64,000 nt of DNA from Alkalihalobacterium alkalinitrilicum (GCF_002019605.1 NZ_KV917368.1:527809-591808); one strand, 5' to 3'. Shown: positions 52,072 to 61,903, numbered from the stretch's first letter. Notes: generated by a model from the sequence alone, not told the origin. Translations and numbers: made by a program.

Positions 52072-52260
52072 TTGGAAAAGTTCGCCGATATAATGCGAGC
52101 TATTGTACATATCCTCACGCTATTTAAAATGGGCCTTCTATCGTTAATTGTCTGTCATCATGACATTCGTGTCTGAGCGATTATGTGAGGAGTTTTAAAT
52201 ACGTATGGGTTGAAAAACTTATCTGTACGACCTAATTTTTAATTTTTAGGAGAGAACAAC

Positions 52261-52632
52261 ATGGAAGTTTTTACAGAATATTTAGCGAGTATTGATAACC
52301 CGCAACATCAGGCCCAAACGGAAGAAGTTTTGTTTTGGGTAACTAAGAAATTTCTTAGTTTAATGCCAAAAATTGCGTGGAACCAGCCCATGTTTACTGA
52401 TCACGGCACATATATTATTGGCTTTAGCGTAGCCAAACATCATTTGGCTGTTGCCCCTGAAAGGGTAGGGATTAATCATTTTTCAAATGAAATTGTACAG
52501 GCGGGCTATGGTCACACCAAGGAGTTGGTACGGATCAAGTGGAATAGTCCAGTTGATTTCTCATTACTAGAGAAAATGATCGAGTTTAATATTTTGGATA
52601 AGGCAGAGTGTTCAACTTTTTGGCGGAAATAG
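52261..52632 (+). CDS. DUF1801 / YdhG-like protein (iron chaperone-like)
   Basis: This 123-residue protein is of the DUF1801 family, often annotated as an iron chaperone (frataxin-like) or YdhG. Features are FTEYLASIDNPQHQAQ at 4-19, LMPKIAWNQPMFTDHGTYIIGFSV near 34-58, and HLAVAPERVGINHF near 61. AGGAGAG precedes the ATG. Such proteins are usually cytosolic and monomeric. The C-terminus (CSTFWRK) is short but complete. It is isolated. Confidence 0.8.
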   Translation: MEVFTEYLASIDNPQHQAQTEEVLFWVTKKFLSLMPKIAWNQPMFTDHGTYIIGFSVAKHHLAVAPERVGINHFSNEIVQAGYGHTKELVRIKWNSPVDFSLLEKMIEFNILDKAECSTFWRK

Positions 52633-52802
52633 AAAAAATAAGATATCCTTTAGAGGCTTTTACTTGCGTATTCAGACCTTTTGGGTTCGTTAAATGAAAA
52701 AGTGTTCTGTCGACGGTAAACCGAACTAGAAGCTCTTAGAAACCCTGTAACGGGTTTATTTCAGAGGTGAAAACACGCTATTACGAGGTTAATTGAAGAA
52801 TA

Positions 52803-52836
52803 AAGGGAACCCACTATAATGAGGTTCCCTAAAATT
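52803..52836. terminator. Terminator-like hairpin
   Basis: AGGGAACC and GGTTCCCT pair with A/T-rich flanks between convergent genes. Confidence 0.7.
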
Positions 52837-52871
52837 ATGCAATAAGATTAATATCTTTATTCTCTAAAGCT

Positions 52872-53675
52872 TTACATAAAATAGATTCTTAATTGGACAA
52901 GATCTATGATACTACCGTCTACTGCACTATGGGAATAAACCCATATTTCGCCACCGCGAGTGGTCGGTGGTTGGTCGAAGGGAACCGTTCCAGAAAAATA
53001 ACCGTATGCAGGTGGGCCATCCAATGCGGTTGTAAAACGTTCATTTGAAATAATCACATTGTTATCATCGCGAATTTGCATCAGCACGTTGGCTTCAAAT
53101 ACTCTTGCAAACCCTTCAATACGTACCCCGCTTTGAATAATATCCCCTGGTAAAGGACGAATAGTTACAATATTTTGAGAGGACGGAAGAGGAAGAAGGA
53201 GACGAAAACCAACGTAAATTAAATCAAGTGAGAAGCCAGGCCTTCCGTCGTTTGCCGCTATTAAATTGGCAACAGGGATTTGAAATCGTCTTGAAATGCT
53301 AGTTAATGTATCGCCTACTTCAATTTCGTAGACAAATGCTGGAACCCACAACGGTTGCCCTATAAAAATCAGGTTCTGATTTTGAAGGCGGTTAACTCCT
53401 GTGAGTAGATCGATATGAGTAGAAAATTGCTGGGCAATCCGATAAAGCGCATCTTGGGGCTTAACTATATAAATGGTCCGAAATGGGCGTTCGGCAGGGA
53501 CAGGTATTACGAGAGTCCAACCAGGATAAATTAAGTTTGAATCCGTTATCGGCGGAATTAGTTGATTGGCTCTTTGAATCCCTGAGACCGTACTGCCAAA
53601 CCGTGCAGCGATTGAAAATAACGTATCACCAGGCTGAATGGTATAAATAACATGTGTCTCTCTTACGACAGGCAT
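52872..53675 (-). CDS. LysM protein with a germination-type Ig (Gmad2) domain
   Basis: About 267 residues. Three LysM modules lie at about 8-55, 65-110 and 112-158, with YTIQPGDTLFSIAARF, YIVKPQDALYRIAQQF and YEIEVGDTLTSISRRF. A C-terminal Gmad2-like domain (about 165-265) starts VTIRPLPGDIIQSGVRIEG and contains GYFSGTVPFDQP. No signal peptide is seen, so it may be loaded onto forming spores, as LysM coat proteins are. I choose the ATG at 53675; the upstream in-frame ATG at 53696 overlaps the AAGGAG site. It binds glycan; a spore role is inferred. Confidence 0.82.
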   Translation of the reverse strand: MPVVRETHVIYTIQPGDTLFSIAARFGSTVSGIQRANQLIPPITDSNLIYPGWTLVIPVPAERPFRTIYIVKPQDALYRIAQQFSTHIDLLTGVNRLQNQNLIFIGQPLWVPAFVYEIEVGDTLTSISRRFQIPVANLIAANDGRPGFSLDLIYVGFRLLLPLPSSQNIVTIRPLPGDIIQSGVRIEGFARVFEANVLMQIRDDNNVIISNERFTTALDGPPAYGYFSGTVPFDQPPTTRGGEIWVYSHSAVDGSIIDLVQLRIYFM

Positions 53676-53779
53676 GGTAATATCACTCTCCTTCATGTTT
53701 TTTAATGAGTTGCCTAAATAGGGGATCTATAAAAGAAGAAACGTAAAAGATATTGAGGAAAAACACCAACACTAAAAAA

Positions 53780-53842
53780 ACAAAATGGTTTTTCAATATT
53801 TGGCGCTAACCTCATGGAGTTAGCGCCTGTATTTTTCATTAC
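53780..53842. repeat. Short hairpin repeat, copy B
   Basis: The perfect stem GGCGCTAAC/GTTAGCGCC (53802-53827) is flanked by TTTTTCAATATT and TGTATTTTTCATTAC. The flanks match copy A at 51836-51903. Confidence 0.65.
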
Positions 53843-54289
53843 GACCCGATTTGAAGAATATATTATGTATGACGGAGTGTTTTTAAAAAATGAAAAGAAA
53901 AGAGGAGCGTTCAATAAGTGGTAACCGTTAGATCACAGATTTCCATATAGGTCCAGCTGGTATTGCTTCAGCTTTTAATAATTATGATCCAAGCAGGTTG
54001 TACAAGAACATCTATGTGCTAAAAGCAGCAAACCATTTTATTGGGAGTGTAAGAGAAAAACAGAGTTCAATGAGCCAACTATAAGTAACATCGACCTTAC
54101 AGGGGGACTTAATGAAGACTCGGGGACTTAGCGGATATAAGCTATAAACCTGCCTTTCTTTTAGAATTGAGAAGGCTATTAGTATAAAAAAATCTGACGG
54201 TGAAGCGGCGGAATACCTATTTATCAAAGGCAGATGATTTTGATCTTTTGAACTTCACGGATTTGAGGTAAAAAGAAGAAAAACGAATT
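53843..54289. other. Decayed region
   Basis: It contains short stretches of plausible coding sequence near 53950-54050 (GPAGIASAFNNYDPSRLYKN) without a start or continuous frame, so I treat it as remnant. No intact gene. Confidence 0.4.
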
Positions 54290-54387
54290 AAACGTTTGAA
54301 TGAACAAGACTAAGGATTCCAAGCCTGTGGAACTCCTGTGTAACATCATCGTGTGGCCCGTAACTAATATACAGTGAGGGATGAAAA
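54290..54387 (+). repeat. Dispersed structured repeat, degenerate copy 5
   Basis: GAATGAACAAGACTAAGG, GCCTGTGGAACTCCTGTGTA, CATCGTGTGGCCCGTAACTA and ATATACAGTGAGGGATGAAA follow the order of the core of copies 2-4 with losses. It ends where the truncated synthetase homology begins. Confidence 0.6.
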
Positions 54388-55489
54388 ATGTATCTATAAA
54401 GGAGTAAAAACAAAACGTGATGATATGGCTTTCTTACCTTATACGTCTGGTACAACAGGTAACCCAAAAGCTGTGGTACACACTCATGGATGGGCATTTG
54501 CACATTTACAAACTGTTTCAAAGAATTGGTTAGGAGTTAAGGAAGGTGATAAGGTTTGGGCAACAGCAGCTCCTTGTTGGCAAAAGTGGATTTGGAGTCC
54601 TTTCCTTTCTACAATCGGTTTAGGGGCAACAGCTTTTGTATACCATGGAAATTTTGATCCTAACAAATACTTAAAATTATTACAAGACCACCAGATTTCA
54701 GTTTTATGCTGTACACCAACTGAATACCGCCTAATGGCAAAGGTGGACAATATTGAAAAATATTCATTAACCGCACTTCGAAGCTTAGTCTCTGCAGGTG
54801 AACCACTGAACCGTCAAGTTATAGAAACATTTAAAAAATATTTTAATATAGATATCCGTGATGGATATGGACAAACAGAAAATACACTCTTAGTCGGAAC
54901 AATGATGGGAATGGAGATTAAACCAGGATCAATGGGTAGACCGACTCCAGGTAACGAAGTAAATATTATCAACGAAGAGGGGAATCCTGTAAAACCTGGT
55001 GAGGTAGGGGATATTGCTGTCCATAGAAGTACACCTGCATTATTTGTAGAATATTACAAGGATCCAGAACGAACTGCAAAAGCATTTCGTGGAGATTGGT
55101 ATATTACAGGAGATCAAGCAACTAAAGATCAGGATGGTTACTTTTGGTTTGAAGGCCGAAGTGATGATATTATTATTAGTTCTGGCTATACAATCGGGCC
55201 TTTTGAGGTAGAAGATGCATTAACTAAGCATTCTGCAGTTCAAGAGTGTGCTGTAGTTGCAAGTCGAGATGAGATACGTGGTAGCGTGGTAAAAGCATTT
55301 GTTGTGTTACGAAATTCTGAAGATGCAAATAAAGAAAATATTATTGCAGAATTTCAAGAACATGTAAAAAAGCTAACTGCACCATACAAATACCCTAGAC
55401 GAATAGAATTTGTATCTGAATTACCCAAAACTACTTCAGGAAAAATCCGTCGGGCGGAATTACGACAGCAAGAAATTTATCGTAAATAG
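54374..55489 (+). pseudogene. Acyl-CoA synthetase (AMP-binding), 5'-truncated
   Basis: Homology starts near 54400 at TKRDDMAFLPYTSGTTGNPK (the P-loop). It runs through DGYGQTENTLLVG, the hinge YITGDQATKDQDGYFWFEGRSDD and the C-terminal lysine of KTTSGKIRR. The enzyme would activate a short- or medium-chain acid (ACSM or MbcS-like). The first ~160-170 residues of the usual ~530 are missing, and the decayed repeat occupies the break. The possible start at 54374 (GTG) has no good ribosome site, and the adenylation half is incomplete, so it is probably inactive. Confidence 0.8.
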
Positions 55490-55562
55490 AAAAATAAAAT
55501 TTATCTGAGGTAGTCTCTAGAACAATTGATCTTCAAAAAAGTTTGCCAAGGAGTTAATCGAA

Positions 55563-55745
55563 TTGAACACTACTCCAGATGCTCCCGAGGACGTGGTGAA
55601 ATTGTTTACTTCGTCCATTCCAATGGGTAGTTATGGAGCTCCAGAAGAAATTGCTAATGTGGCATCCTTCTGATTATCCGATGAATAGTCGTATGTAACG
55701 GCATAGATTTACATGATTGACAGCGGGGGATCATCAACAAAAACG
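55563..55745 (+). pseudogene. SDR oxidoreductase C-terminal remnant
   Basis: The frames reconstruct LFTSSIPMGSYGAPEEIANVASF followed by a stop, then YMIDSGGSSTKTG. This is the typical SDR ending (GR.G.PEEIA....FL.S...YvtG....vDGG). Several stops and a frame change mark it as decayed. The rest of the 55490-55937 gap has no gene. Confidence 0.65.
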
Positions 55746-55937
55746 GGACTTGGGGACATGTTCAGTATCCTGCCAAAGCTGGTGCATTGTCCGACTCAGC
55801 ATTAAGTATTGGTATTGCGGTTATTTTCAAGCTCATTTAGTTTGTTGTTGATTCATCGATTATGTTCTTGACTCAATGGGTCGGTGGCGAATACATTAGG
55901 AATTTCAAAAATTCAAAATAAGGGTGAGTGAGGAAAA

Positions 55938-56594
55938 ATGGAAACGAATGGTTTGTATCAAAAATCAAATATTCGCAGATTATCAGAATTATCAAAGCTT
56001 TCCCCAGAAACATTTAAAGCATTTTTTGAATTTGATAAGTTAGCTCTATCTGACGGGCTGATTCCGAGGAAAACGAAAGAGTTAATTGCTGTGGCGGTTG
56101 CACATGTTACAGGCTGTCCTTATTGTATTGATGCCCACGTAACTGCTGCAAAAAAGGTAGAAGCGTCAAAAGAAGAAATGGCTGAAGCGATTATGGTTGC
56201 GACCGCATTAAAAGCGGGTTCTGCCATCGCTCATGGGTTGAATGCATTACCAGCATTTGATGGCGACAATGAAGGCGATCTTTATCAAAAATCTAATATG
56301 TCCCGGTTCAAGGAATTTAATGAATTAAGTCCTGAAGCCTTTCGTGCGTTTAATAGATTTGATATGGAAGCAATGAAGCCAGGGCTCCTAAGCGAAAGAG
56401 AGAAGGAATTAATCGCGATTGCGATTGCCCATGTAACAGGTTGTCCGTATTGCATTGAAGTCCATACAAAAAGTGCAAAGAAATTAGGGGTTTCACGTGA
56501 AGAGCTGGCAGAGACTATTTTTGTAGCGACTGCCTTAAAAGCTGGCTCGGCTTTAGCACATAGTGTGAATGCATTAAATGCTTATGACTTTTAA
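55938..56594 (+). CDS. Tandem carboxymuconolactone decarboxylase/AhpD-like protein
   Basis: This 218-residue protein consists of two copies of a single CMD/AhpD domain. Each has LYQKSN..RF/L..LSPE.F.AF at its start and VAHVTGCPYC or IAHVTGCPYC followed by H. The redox Cys pairs are Cys60/Cys63 and Cys169/Cys172, with His67 and His176. AhpD-type proteins reduce peroxides via the Cys pair. The duplication is internal and in frame. GAGTGAGG precedes the ATG. No AhpC gene is beside it. Confidence 0.85.
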   Translation: METNGLYQKSNIRRLSELSKLSPETFKAFFEFDKLALSDGLIPRKTKELIAVAVAHVTGCPYCIDAHVTAAKKVEASKEEMAEAIMVATALKAGSAIAHGLNALPAFDGDNEGDLYQKSNMSRFKEFNELSPEAFRAFNRFDMEAMKPGLLSEREKELIAIAIAHVTGCPYCIEVHTKSAKKLGVSREELAETIFVATALKAGSALAHSVNALNAYDF

Positions 56595-56706
56595 GAGATA
56601 TGTAAACGTAATCTTAAGGGATCAGGACAAATTTCTGTTGACCCGTAAACAATGAAGTATTAAAGAAGATGTTGTCGCTTTTTCACTAATATACCGTGAT
56701 CCATGA

Positions 56707-56762
56707 AAGGATAAGCTGATGATTCCGCGTAAACAGGAGGAGTCGGTTTATCCTTTTTACTG
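56707..56762 (+). terminator. Probable terminator of the AhpD-like gene
   Basis: AAAGGATAAGC pairs with GGTTTATCCTTT across a loop and is followed by T. The 56595-56912 gap otherwise holds only the inverted repeat described next. Confidence 0.6.
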
Positions 56763-56805
56763 ATTAGGGATTCTTAGCTTTAATTTGAGAAAAATAGAGG
56801 AATAA

Positions 56806-56855
56806 TAGACATGCTTATTATCAATCTATTTAAAGATTAATAATGAGCATGTCTA
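56806..56855. repeat. Long inverted repeat
   Basis: AGACATGCTTATTAT and ATAATGAGCATGTCT (one mismatch), with AATC/GATT inside, give a stem of nearly 20 bp around TATTTAAA. It sits before the small frame at 56913 and could be an operator or part of a small mobile unit. Confidence 0.5.
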
Positions 56856-56912
56856 GTAAAGTACAAGCATGGAAATACTAACAGCAAGATTACTAAGAAG
56901 GAGAAGAGAAAA

Positions 56913-57188
56913 ATGAAACAAGAGAACAAACCATTAATCCATATCGTCCAAGAGGACCGTTTTGAATTAAAATTTTATCTGGCTCATTTGTCTAGCCATT
57001 ATAAAGCTTGTTTTAAAAATGAGAAAAGAAGAATAAATGGGTACGAAAAAATGAATATCGGGCAATCTTCTAGAAGACCTTACCATCTTTTGGAGATGGG
57101 TAGGGTCTTTTTTGTGTGGTGGGTACCTGACAATGAAAAACCGCCCAGCTCCGTAGGAGGTAAAAGGGTGACTTTCATAAATAAATAG
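56913..57188 (+). CDS. Short frame with a strong ribosome site and an internal terminator (doubtful)
   Basis: AAGGAGAAGAG precedes ATG at 56913, and the frame runs 91 codons. A terminator hairpin at 57077-57113 lies inside it, so a terminated transcript would have no stop codon. No domain recognised. It may be a decayed gene end, a leader, or a truncated gene. Confidence 0.35.
   Translation: MKQENKPLIHIVQEDRFELKFYLAHLSSHYKACFKNEKRRINGYEKMNIGQSSRRPYHLLEMGRVFFVWWVPDNEKPPSSVGGKRVTFINK
57077..57113 (+). terminator. Terminator inside the short frame
   Basis: GACCTTACCATCT pairs with AGATGGGTAGGGTC (one bulge), followed by TTTTTT. Confidence 0.8.
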
Positions 57189-57308
57189 ATGCATGGACAA
57201 CTACCACTCTTAAGGTAGCAGTTGCAGGGTGAAGTGTTACCAGTACTTCTCTTTTTAATAATAATCTACTTATACATACATGAAGTATACCTTTACCAAT
57301 TCACAATA

Positions 57309-57355
57309 ATCGCCAATGATAGAATTCCCGGGTAAGGTATTTTTGAATTGGCGAT
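57309..57355. repeat. Inverted repeat upstream of the short intergenic end
   Basis: ATCGCCAAT and ATTGGCGAT pair perfectly within an outer AATTC/GAATT. The 57189-57519 gap has no gene. Confidence 0.45.
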
Positions 57356-57519
57356 GAATTCAATATGAATCTCACTTGGTCTATAACAGAAAAGAGTATT
57401 TGTTACTGATGGGGTAATAATTTTTTCCATATGGCAAACGATTGGACATAAAGGTTATATTAACTAAGTTAATCCATGTTGCTCAACATACAGAAGCTTT
57501 TATTCGCAGAAGTTTACTA

Positions 57520-58482
57520 CTATACTTGAGCGCTGAATGTGTTCAAGGCGGTGGTGCGGTATTCAGTTGGAGTTACCTTGAAACGGCGCTTGAAAGTGCG
57601 ACTAAAGTGGGCAGCATCATTGAAGCCCCATTGAAAAGCAATATCTGTAACGGTACGTTGAATTTGTTTAGGGTCACCGAGGTCTCGGCGACATTTGTCC
57701 AAGCGTCGGTCACGGATAAAAGCGGCTACCGATTGTCCTTCAGGTTCGAATAACTTGTGAAGGTATCGGATAGAAATTCCTAGGCTGGAGGCTATCAAGG
57801 AAAGCGTGAGTTCTGGGTCGGCCAAGTGGGCAGAGATAAACGATCGGACACGCTCCCGATGAAAGTTGGTCATGGAGTAAACCTCGTTAAGCTTAACACT
57901 GGAGACAGTGCTAAATGCAGTCGCCAGTAAATCCATAGTACATTCTGCTACTCTTATCCTGGCGAGGGGGTCGAGATCAAGATAAGAGGTTGCCAAATTT
58001 CTTAAGAATGTCGATACCATGGAGTTAACTGGATGTTGTGTCCCAGGCATCTTTACTGATGTAACCAGCTTCGTTTGACCATAGCGGGCATGAAGCAACG
58101 AGCGAGGGAACTTGAGAATAAGTTGTTTATACGGTTGCTCACCATGAAATACATAAGGTCTGGTACAGTCAAACAGGATAAAATCACCTGGCTGAAGTCT
58201 GGCCATACGTTGATCCTGCTCGGTATAACTTATGCCTTCAGTTTGTAAAAGTATGAGAAAATTATCTTCCTCACACTGACGCTGCGAATGAACAGCATGG
58301 TATGGGGACGAAGTTAATTCAGAAATTTGTACATCTTCTATATATCCACTTTCAATTTGACCTGAAAACGTCTGAGAGGATAGTTGAAACATATCTTGCC
58401 TTACAATATTACCAACTATATCATGCCAATATTCGAAACGTTCCCGTTCCTCTACTTGTTTAGTAGTCAATATTGTTTTCAA
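57520..58482 (-). CDS. AraC-family transcriptional regulator
   Basis: This 320-residue protein has an N-terminal cupin-like AraC-binding domain (about 50-180) with LQPGDFILFDCTRPYVF. The C-terminal HTH_18 double helix-turn-helix (about 215-312) has FISAHLADPELTLSLIASSLGISIRYLHKLF, shown in part, and DIAFQWGFNDAAHFSRTFKRRFKVTPTEYR. This subgroup often activates nitrilase, nitrile hydratase or amidase genes. It lies divergently about 1.1 kb from the amidase/nitrile hydratase operon, which I infer to be its target. No ligand can be named from sequence. Confidence 0.85.
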   Translation of the reverse strand: MKTILTTKQVEERERFEYWHDIVGNIVRQDMFQLSSQTFSGQIESGYIEDVQISELTSSPYHAVHSQRQCEEDNFLILLQTEGISYTEQDQRMARLQPGDFILFDCTRPYVFHGEQPYKQLILKFPRSLLHARYGQTKLVTSVKMPGTQHPVNSMVSTFLRNLATSYLDLDPLARIRVAECTMDLLATAFSTVSSVKLNEVYSMTNFHRERVRSFISAHLADPELTLSLIASSLGISIRYLHKLFEPEGQSVAAFIRDRRLDKCRRDLGDPKQIQRTVTDIAFQWGFNDAAHFSRTFKRRFKVTPTEYRTTALNTFSAQV

Positions 58483-59526
58483 TCTAATCCCTCCAGTTAA
58501 GTTGTAAATTCTAAAGTTTAACTAGTGTATAATTTTAAGATGCATTATTATTTAGAAGAAGCAGTGTGTGATATTATCTCATGCAAAAAAATGTATTTGT
58601 AAGAAAAAGCCAGTGGAAACATAACAAAAGTGAGCCGCTTAAATTACCATATATACCAAATTATGAATCACTTGTGGTTGGGTTTCTTGTAACAGGGAGC
58701 GTAAGAATCCTAAGAAATTCCCACAATTATATTGGATTAATTGTTAGTGTAAGGATGTATGCTCCAGCAATATTAACAAAAGTCGAATTGTTAAATTCCC
58801 GAAAGCCTTGATTGTTTGGACCTGTTATCAGAAGACTCTATCTACACTTTGATGTTGTAATCCAACCGTTTATCTCCACCTCCTAACTTTCATGTTGTAA
58901 AACCCCGTCTTATTATTTTTGCTATTTAGTAATTACAATAATATATTTGAGTCCCAACGTCAAATAAATTTCAGAAAATTCAACCTTATCTGCTTTTGGG
59001 GGTTATTAGGAATATTATACTTTGTGAAAGGATGAGCAAGACAGAATATTATAGGATTCGCGAATTTATTTGAGCATGAGAGGTTGTATTGAGTTCCTAG
59101 TAAATTATCATCTTTTTTCTCTCTTCAGGTGATGGTTTGGTACCTTTCCATCGTAGGAGAGGATATAACAAAGTGAAATTATGCGGTGCATTTCATATGT
59201 GAGTACCCGCTTCGAAGGCTAATATCAAACATAAACAAAGTTCCATAGTTTGCAAAGGAAAGATACTCTCTCCGTTAAAGATTGTAAAAAAATGTAAGGT
59301 ATCTTATCGTCTTACGAGTAAGTGTGCACTAATGGACAAGTTGAAGTTCGCTTATGGTCAAGATACTGATACCAAGGTTTAATAAAATAATACCTAAGAT
59401 AATATAACTATTGAAAAGTCCATAAAGGTTATAAAAACTTCCTCGATTTTTATAGGGAATAGTAATCTTTATAAAAGGGTAACAAGAAGCTTTAAAAAAT
59501 AAGAAGTAGATTTGAGGAGGTGATGG
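58483..59526. other. 1.0-kb gap between the AraC gene and the nitrile operon
   Basis: It is AT-rich. A 76-codon frame at 58581-58811 has no ribosome site or domain. AAGATACT/AGGTATCTT near 59264-59305 could form a hairpin. I find no confident gene; the operon promoter should be near the 3' end. Confidence 0.4.
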
Positions 59527-59586
59527 ATGTTTAAAAACAGTTATTATCGGAGATCAACAACAATGATTGTCTATAGTAAAACTTAA
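59527..59586 (+). CDS. Possible 19-residue leader peptide before the amidase
   Basis: AGGAGG at 59515-59520 is 6 nt before ATG. The frame reads MFKNSYYRRSTTMIVYSKT and stops 32 bp before the amidase start. Position and ribosome site fit a leader or small-protein gene. Only the sequence supports it. Confidence 0.35.
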   Translation: MFKNSYYRRSTTMIVYSKT

Positions 59587-59618
59587 CAATCTACCTACTT
59601 GCTGAAGGAGGCTAATCA

Positions 59619-61145
59619 ATGGCTATTAAAAGACCAACTATTGAACAGTTAAAGAAAATTGCAGAAGGATTTAATCTTAACCTCACAAATGATGACTTAT
59701 CTTCATATCAAAAATTAATAGAGGGTACCCTTGAATCCTACAACCGTTTAAATCAAATCGTAGAACCTAATCTTCCAGTAAAATATCCACGAACTTCAGG
59801 ACATCGACCTAGTAGTGAAGAAAATCCATACAATGCATGGTATTGGAAAACTAGTGTAAAAGGGAACAGTACTGGAAAATTAGTAGGCAAAAAAATTGTT
59901 TTAAAAGATAATGTAAGTCTTGCAGGTGTACCTATGATGAATGGCTCAGCTATTTTAGAAGGTTTTGTTCCTGATGAGGATGCTACTATTGTCAGTAGAA
60001 TACTAGATGCAGGTGGAGAAATCGTTGGTAAAGCTGTTTGTGAAGATTTTTGCCTATCTGGCGCTAGTCACACTTCTGCCACGGGACCAGTCTTAAATCC
60101 ATACGATATAACAAGATCAACGGCAGGTTCTTCTAGTGGAAGTGCAGCATTGGTTGCTACGGGTGAAGTTGACATGGCAATAGGTGGTGACCAGGGAGGA
60201 TCTATTCGATTACCAAGCTCCTGGTGTGGTGTTTATGGTCTCAAACCTACATTTGGATTAGTTCCTTATACTGGAATTGCTCCTATTGAAATGACGATTG
60301 ATCATGCTGGTCCTATCGCTAGAACGGTTGAGGATGTGGCTTTGTTGCTTGAAGTGATAGCAGGTGATGATGGGTTAGATCCAAGGCAATCAGGCCTAGA
60401 AATAAAAACATATACAGATTCACTTATTGGTAATACAGAAAATATTAAAATTGGAATCGTCAAGGAAGGGTTTGGTTGGGACGGGCTTTCTGAAGAAGAT
60501 GTAGATCGTTTAGTAAGAGACGCTGCCTTTTCTTTAGAAAATACTGGGGCAATTGTACAAGATATATCTATCCCAATGCATAGGGACGGTGTTCATGTAT
60601 GGAATGGAATTGGTATAGAAGGTCTTACTTCCTTAATGGTAAAAGAAAATAGTATGGGGAACAATTGGAAGGGCCATTATAGCACTAAATATCTAGATGC
60701 TGTTGGTAAAGCACGTAAAACGAGAGCAGATGAATTTTCAGAAACAACTAAGATGACAATCTTGCTCGGACAATATATGCATGAACAATATAACGGAAAG
60801 TATTATGCTAAAGCACAAAATATAGCTAGAAAATTAAAACAAGCTTATGATGATGCTCTCAAAAATTATGATGTGCTAATCATGCCTACTGTACCGATGA
60901 AGGCAACAAAAATTCCTTCTTCAGATGCACCAAGAGAAGAGATTATTACCAAGGCATTAGAAATGATCAATAATACTGCACCATTTAATATTACGGGGCA
61001 TCCAGCAATGAATGTCCCTTGTGGAAAATCTGAGGGGTTACCTGTTGGGATGATGATTGTGGGAAGAGTTGGTGAAGATGACATAGTTTTACGTGTTGCC
61101 CATGCCTTTCAGACAATTAGCAAGCTCACTGCTACAAATGTGTAA
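59619..61145 (+). CDS. Amidase (amidase-signature family), nitrile pathway
   Basis: This 508-residue amidase-signature enzyme has catalytic Lys96 (IVLKDNVSL), the cis-Ser in GSSSGS (near 172) and nucleophile Ser195 in GGDQGGSIRLPS. The long helical N-terminal extension (about 1-85) is typical of nitrile-hydratase-linked amidases. It hydrolyses the amide made by nitrile hydratase to acid and ammonia. AAGGAGG precedes the ATG by 8 nt. It is followed 80 bp later by nitrile hydratase beta. Confidence 0.9.
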   Translation: MAIKRPTIEQLKKIAEGFNLNLTNDDLSSYQKLIEGTLESYNRLNQIVEPNLPVKYPRTSGHRPSSEENPYNAWYWKTSVKGNSTGKLVGKKIVLKDNVSLAGVPMMNGSAILEGFVPDEDATIVSRILDAGGEIVGKAVCEDFCLSGASHTSATGPVLNPYDITRSTAGSSSGSAALVATGEVDMAIGGDQGGSIRLPSSWCGVYGLKPTFGLVPYTGIAPIEMTIDHAGPIARTVEDVALLLEVIAGDDGLDPRQSGLEIKTYTDSLIGNTENIKIGIVKEGFGWDGLSEEDVDRLVRDAAFSLENTGAIVQDISIPMHRDGVHVWNGIGIEGLTSLMVKENSMGNNWKGHYSTKYLDAVGKARKTRADEFSETTKMTILLGQYMHEQYNGKYYAKAQNIARKLKQAYDDALKNYDVLIMPTVPMKATKIPSSDAPREEIITKALEMINNTAPFNITGHPAMNVPCGKSEGLPVGMMIVGRVGEDDIVLRVAHAFQTISKLTATNV

Positions 61146-61225
61146 CCTTGAGGCAAATTGATAATCCTAAAATTTTAGTTTGTTTCAATTAAAAATAAAC
61201 TTGGAATAATTTAGGGGGTATTTAA

Positions 61226-61903
61226 ATGGATGGTATCCATGATTTGGGTGGCAAGGACGGATTCGGAAAAGTTGTTCGTTTGGAAAATGAGCGTCTTTTC
61301 TATGAGGATTGGGAGAGGACTGCTTTTGGGCTTTTGTTTGTAACTGTAGGACAAGGAATGTATAACCTTGATGAATTTAGGCATGGTATTGAACGAATGA
61401 GACCGGTAGACTATCTGGCTTCAGGATATTATGGTCACTGGATTGCGACAATCGCAGAAAACTTAGTAGAAAAAGGAGTGCTGGATGCCGAAGAACTTGA
61501 ATCCCGGACACAAACTTTCCTCAATGATCCCGATACTAAAATACCAAGCAGAAATAATCCCGAATTAGTGAAGCTAGTGGAACAAGTGGCTTTACACGGA
61601 GGATCTTACGAACGTGAGGTAGCGCTTCCTGCTCGATTTAAAGTAGGAGACAGAGTAAAGACAAGAGACTTGCATACCTCTGGTCATACAAGATTGGCCG
61701 GTTATGTACGTAATAAGTATGGAGTAATCGATGAGGTATACGGAGCCCATGTTTTTCCGGATGATAGCGCTCATGGAAGAGGAGAAAATCCGCAATATCT
61801 CTATCGAGTACGTTTTGAGGCAGAAGAATTATGGGGTATAAAGGAAAAAAATGTGTGCAATATCGATCTTTGGGAAGGTTATTTAGAAGCTGCATCAAAC
61901 TAA
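61226..61903 (+). CDS. nthB: Nitrile hydratase subunit beta
   Basis: It has 225 residues. [29 protein letters not shown] near 63-77, [10 protein letters not shown] and [27 protein letters not shown] are hallmarks of the beta subunit. Arg residues that contact the alpha-subunit Cys claw should be present in this segment. It pairs with the alpha subunit encoded 25 bp downstream. Beta before alpha is the order found in Co-type operons. GGGGGT precedes the ATG. Confidence 0.93.
   Translation: MDGIHDLGGKDGFGKVVRLENERLFYEDWERTAFGLLFVTVGQGMYNLDEFRHGIERMRPVDYLASGYYGHWIATIAENLVEKGVLDAEELESRTQTFLNDPDTKIPSRNNPELVKLVEQVALHGGSYEREVALPARFKVGDRVKTRDLHTSGHTRLAGYVRNKYGVIDEVYGAHVFPDDSAHGRGENPQYLYRVRFEAEELWGIKEKNVCNIDLWEGYLEAASN

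Larger units (their letters stand above)
51636..52260. other. Gap between kinase and DUF1801 genes
   Basis: Apart from the hairpin repeat, IS scar and oxidoreductase fragment listed above, the rest shows no gene. Confidence 0.4.

Noticed and set aside
58581-58811. 76-codon frame in the gap before the nitrile operon
   Set aside because: No Shine-Dalgarno sequence and no recognisable domain.
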